NCBI GenBank assembly: GCA_001803565.1
Contig: MHDQ01000293.1
Span: forward strand, 1 to 6,342
DNA length: 6,342 nt
Direction: 5' to 3'
Source: Nitrospinae bacterium RIFCSPLOWO2_12_FULL_45_22
GTDB taxonomy: Bacteria; 2-12-FULL-45-22
A model generated the notes under the pieces. It ran no database searches. It worked only from the letters and a program-made list of their open reading frames with translations, and had not been told where the DNA came from. Of the stretch, positions 5,801-6,342 are shown piece after piece. A program made the position numbers and the translations under genes. Every line of letters starts with the position of its first letter. The first letter of the stretch is position 1.

Positions 5801-5850
5801 AATTACCCACTCAACTACTCGACAACTCAACCTCAACAGCGAGGAGGTAG
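2809..5850 (+). CDS. Secreted multidomain repeat protein (FnIII, triplicated 137-aa module, beta-repeat C-terminus)
   Basis: This is a 1013-residue exported protein. A Sec signal peptide (1-33; basic MKSHLPK, hydrophobic core, cleavage after NPIQA) is followed by a fibronectin type III domain (about 37-111: IKLSWEPNTDADLAGYKLHYG to YSNEVSATI). Pro-rich linkers with PADDPPPTETLP units follow. Three 137-residue modules occupy 149-285, 324-460 and 475-611. Each has GVYIWQDTDDLEWHLWTTYA and GIDGVDF; I recognise no family for them, though their Trp/Tyr content suits glycan binding. After a PPPPPP linker come three divergent beta-type repeats of about 105-130 residues (about 642-763, 764-871, 873-995). 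The first two show FPLV-SD...LS-L-NP cores, the third a weaker match. Three heptanucleotide arrays interrupt these repeats. No transmembrane anchor, LPxTG or PEP-CTERM ends the protein. It is probably co-transcribed with the glycoside-hydrolase-like gene 3 nt downstream under the sigma-54 promoter. A role in polysaccharide binding is an inference. Confidence 0.85.
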   Translation: MKSHLPKNLIFSSTFTFLILSLFILASFNPIQASTSSIKLSWEPNTDADLAGYKLHYGTSSGNYTNTINVGNVTSYDLSGLESSNTYYIAATAYNSSSYESMYSNEVSATIGSSVDIPTDDPPPADDPPPTETLPPADDPPPTETLPPVSSLDPSGKPKSLTNPYGVYIWQDTDDLEWHLWTTYAPNGFKDNYKGTTMTPVSGKITQASYYSPEDSYETITWDAARVHIDNMDVNGTGGIDGVDFKVDGSEVSFKIVFSGSISPKNIFIGANLANPDSTSFTLKGLVTGESPPTNSPPPADDPPPTETLPPADDPPPTETLPPVSSLDPSGKPKSLTNPYGVYIWQDTDDLEWHLWTTYAPNGFKDNYKGTTMTPVSAKITQASYYSPDWSGETITWDATRIHVDNMDVNGTGGIDGVDFQVDGAEVSFKIVFSGSISPKNIFIGANLANPDSTSFTLKGLVAGESPPTETPPPASSIDPSGKPKSLTNPYGVYIWQDTDDLEWHLWTTYAPNGFKDNYKGTTMTPVSGKITQASYYSPEDSYETITWDATRININNMQINGTGGIDGVDFKVDGSEVNFKIVFNGSISPDNIFIGANLAHPTSTSFTLKGKTLTSNQLSSLSYVYGNELPLPPPPPSYKKNIPVSSLIFPLVISDSQFSTTLSLINPSASTSITMTLYSSDGSSISTSTSAFPAGETMEGSLTDFFPNIQQPTTQNVERRTQNAEGGIFWIMIESTEKIKGFATISQSSVISHQSSVYQLPAIASGANTLYFPLVMSDEAWQTHLSILNPNDEEAPLVLTPYDKDGYPLAEYSSVGSLKGKVLSIKYVQEYFVDSLPPGTAWIKLESDSKIIGVETISTMDNHNIYMLPAAVNGYSTLNFQLPVMAVGEDYAQRRTSNVEHQQSNVERQTSNGYLILLNLSLQQGATFSINAYDSDGNLVGYSSSIGIAPGALKFDTISHYFDGYLPPQSTGIKIDSDGALNGFVLFDGKIIFPENQLPTQLLDNSTSTARR
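3253..3663 (+). repeat. 137-residue module, copy 1
   Basis: This 411-nt unit runs from Val-Ser-Ser-Leu-Asp-Pro to Thr-Leu-Lys-Gly. Together with the preceding linker, 3172-3413 reads identically to 3697-3938 (242 bp, period 525 nt). Its middle part carries the PEDSYET variant, shared with copy 3 and not with copy 2. Confidence 0.9.
3778..4188 (+). repeat. 137-residue module, copy 2
   Basis: This is another 411-nt unit. The first third is identical to copy 1, but the middle reads PDWSGET in place of PEDSYET and carries VSAKITQ in place of VSGKITQ. Its 3' third is close to copy 1 with scattered silent changes. Confidence 0.9.
4231..4641 (+). repeat. 137-residue module, copy 3
   Basis: This is also 411 nt. 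It follows a shorter linker (GESPPTETPPPAS) that lacks the doubled PADDPPPTETLP units. It shares PVSGKITQASYYSPEDSYET with copy 1 but is the most diverged copy towards its end (INNMQINGTGG, NGSISPDNIF). Confidence 0.9.
4947..4988 (+). repeat. Heptanucleotide array (CAGAACG/TAGAACG type), six units in coding sequence
   Basis: Five clear 7-bp units run from 4954 to 4988 (CAGAACG, TAGAACG, TAGAACC, CAGAACG, CAGAAGG), with one degenerate unit TACAACA before them. They encode TTQNVERRTQNAEG in the first C-terminal beta repeat. The two sister repeats lack this segment. Confidence 0.85.
5050..5081 (+). repeat. Heptanucleotide array CAGTCAT x4.6 in coding sequence
   Basis: Four exact CAGTCAT units plus CAGT occupy 32 nt and encode the heptapeptide-periodic SQSSVISHQSSV in the first C-terminal beta repeat. 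The unit differs from that of the other three arrays, so it is a second repeat class. Confidence 0.95.
5484..5546 (+). repeat. Heptanucleotide array (CGTCGAA type), about nine units in coding sequence
   Basis: From 5491 to 5546 there are eight 7-bp units. CGTCGAA occurs three times, with the variants CGCAGAA, CGTTGAA and CGTCAAA and two decayed central units. CGCCCAA at 5484 may be a ninth. The array encodes QRRTSNVEHQQSNVER and onward in the third C-terminal beta repeat. At this point the second repeat aligns without a gap once the array is removed. Confidence 0.85.
5841..5847 (+). promoter_or_regulatory. Shine-Dalgarno GAGGAGG for the downstream secreted hydrolase
   Basis: The site lies 6 nt before ATG 5854 and inside the last codons of the upstream gene, whose TAG is at 5848-5850. 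This arrangement supports tight operon coupling of the two secreted proteins. Confidence 0.8.
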
Positions 5851-5853
5851 ACA

Positions 5854-6342
5854 ATGTTAAGAAAGAAATTGTTCTCCATTCTTTGTCCGTTCTTCATCCT
5901 GGGTCTAACGTTGAACGTAGAACGCATAACGTTACCCGTTTCACCTTTATCCGCCTATGCCGCAACCTCAGGGGTCTCTATAATAGACGGTGAAGACTGG
6001 TCATTACCTTCCTGGGTAACTAGCTGGTCGCCTTATGGGGGGATATACTGGCAGTATCCGTCAAGAATGTCATATGTTACTAATCCAAATTTAGATGTTT
6101 TTGCGGCTAATTTTAACTGGAAGGACATTCATATAAAAGACGGAACTTATGATTGGTCAACAATAGACAATAAATTAACGCAAATAGCAGGTGCCGGCAA
6201 AAAAGGAATGTTGATATGGGAACATAGAAGGGTAGAGAATATACCTCAATGGGTTAAGGATAAATACCCATCGACAACTATTTACGGCAATTGGCTTTTC
6301 GCGTATTGGGAACCTGGTCCTGTTTCAGAACTTAAGAAATTC
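5854..6342 (+). CDS. Secreted TIM-barrel glycoside hydrolase-like protein, N-terminal part (cut by window end)
   Basis: The first 163 residues of an open frame that leaves the window. A Sec signal peptide (MLRKKLFSILCPFFILGL onward, cleavage near AYA-A at about 36) is interrupted by a heptamer array that encodes LNVERIT. The mature start is rich in Trp. The segment NFNWKDIHIKDGTYDW, then STIDNKLTQIAGAGKKGML and IPQWV, follows the W-x-x-I/L-E-P-x-x-G-x-Y-x-W-x-x-I-D...A...GK pattern. That pattern marks the first strands of GH42/GH-A-type and DUF4832-type barrels. The exact GH family and the catalytic glutamates cannot be seen because the C-terminal part is missing. It is translated from a strong ribosome site, 3 nt after the stop of the FnIII/repeat protein. 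This suggests that the two proteins act together outside the cell on a polysaccharide. Confidence 0.75.
   Translation, partial: MLRKKLFSILCPFFILGLTLNVERITLPVSPLSAYAATSGVSIIDGEDWSLPSWVTSWSPYGGIYWQYPSRMSYVTNPNLDVFAANFNWKDIHIKDGTYDWSTIDNKLTQIAGAGKKGMLIWEHRRVENIPQWVKDKYPSTTIYGNWLFAYWEPGPVSELKKF
5907..5934 (+). repeat. Heptanucleotide array (AACGTNG type), four units inside a signal peptide
   Basis: AACGTTG, AACGTAG, AACGCAT and AACGTTA follow one another with period 7. The outer units share AACGTT. Removing the 21 nt between them leaves the frame and restores an uninterrupted hydrophobic signal peptide (FFILGLTLPVSPLSAYA). Confidence 0.85.

Overview
The window looks like accessory DNA from a moderately AT-rich Gram-negative-type bacterium. 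The clues are a well-formed sigma-54 promoter, Sec-exported multidomain proteins, degraded toxin-antitoxin (TA) genes, palindromic REP-like elements and 7-bp tandem repeats. This mix is common in genomes of uncultivated environmental bacteria, but nothing here fixes the phylum. About 10% GC or more separates some neighbouring genes, so the window is a mosaic.

Region 1 (1-450) has no convincing gene. It holds an 18-bp perfect palindrome (6-50), a double-hairpin REP-like element (98-150), a bulged hairpin (260-285) and the leader of a TA block. Region 2 (451-1594, plus strand) is a decayed TA cluster of four overlapping genes. In order they are a VapB-type antitoxin that is probably frameshifted at its start, a 27-residue stub of a VapC PIN toxin, an intact MntA nucleotidyltransferase with the exact GSX10DXD motif, and a HepT (RX4HXY) toxin broken by a frameshift. 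The HepT frameshift sits at the foot of a strong quasipalindrome. Region 3 (1599-2213, minus strand) is a GC-richer solitary nucleotidyltransferase, convergent with HepT and driven by a good sigma-70-type promoter at 2336-2365.

Region 4 (2366-2718) is a regulatory region. It carries a 17-bp direct repeat, a candidate enhancer, followed by a -24/-12 sigma-54 promoter. That promoter reads into Region 5 (2809-6342), a two-gene secreted-protein operon. The first gene encodes a 1013-residue exported protein: signal peptide, fibronectin type III domain, Pro-rich linkers, three 137-residue near-identical repeats, and three divergent C-terminal beta-type repeats. Three nt later begins an exported protein that resembles the N-terminus of a TIM-barrel glycoside hydrolase and is cut by the window end. 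The likely joint role is extracellular polysaccharide binding and breakdown; this is an inference.

The most unusual signal is a set of four heptanucleotide tandem arrays inside the coding sequence of the two secreted-protein genes (about 4947-5934). One lies inside the second gene's signal peptide. Comparison with sister domains suggests that at least two arrays add a length that is a multiple of both 7 and 3 (42 and 21 nt). The reading frame is kept, and the TAG triplets of the repeat unit fall only out of frame.
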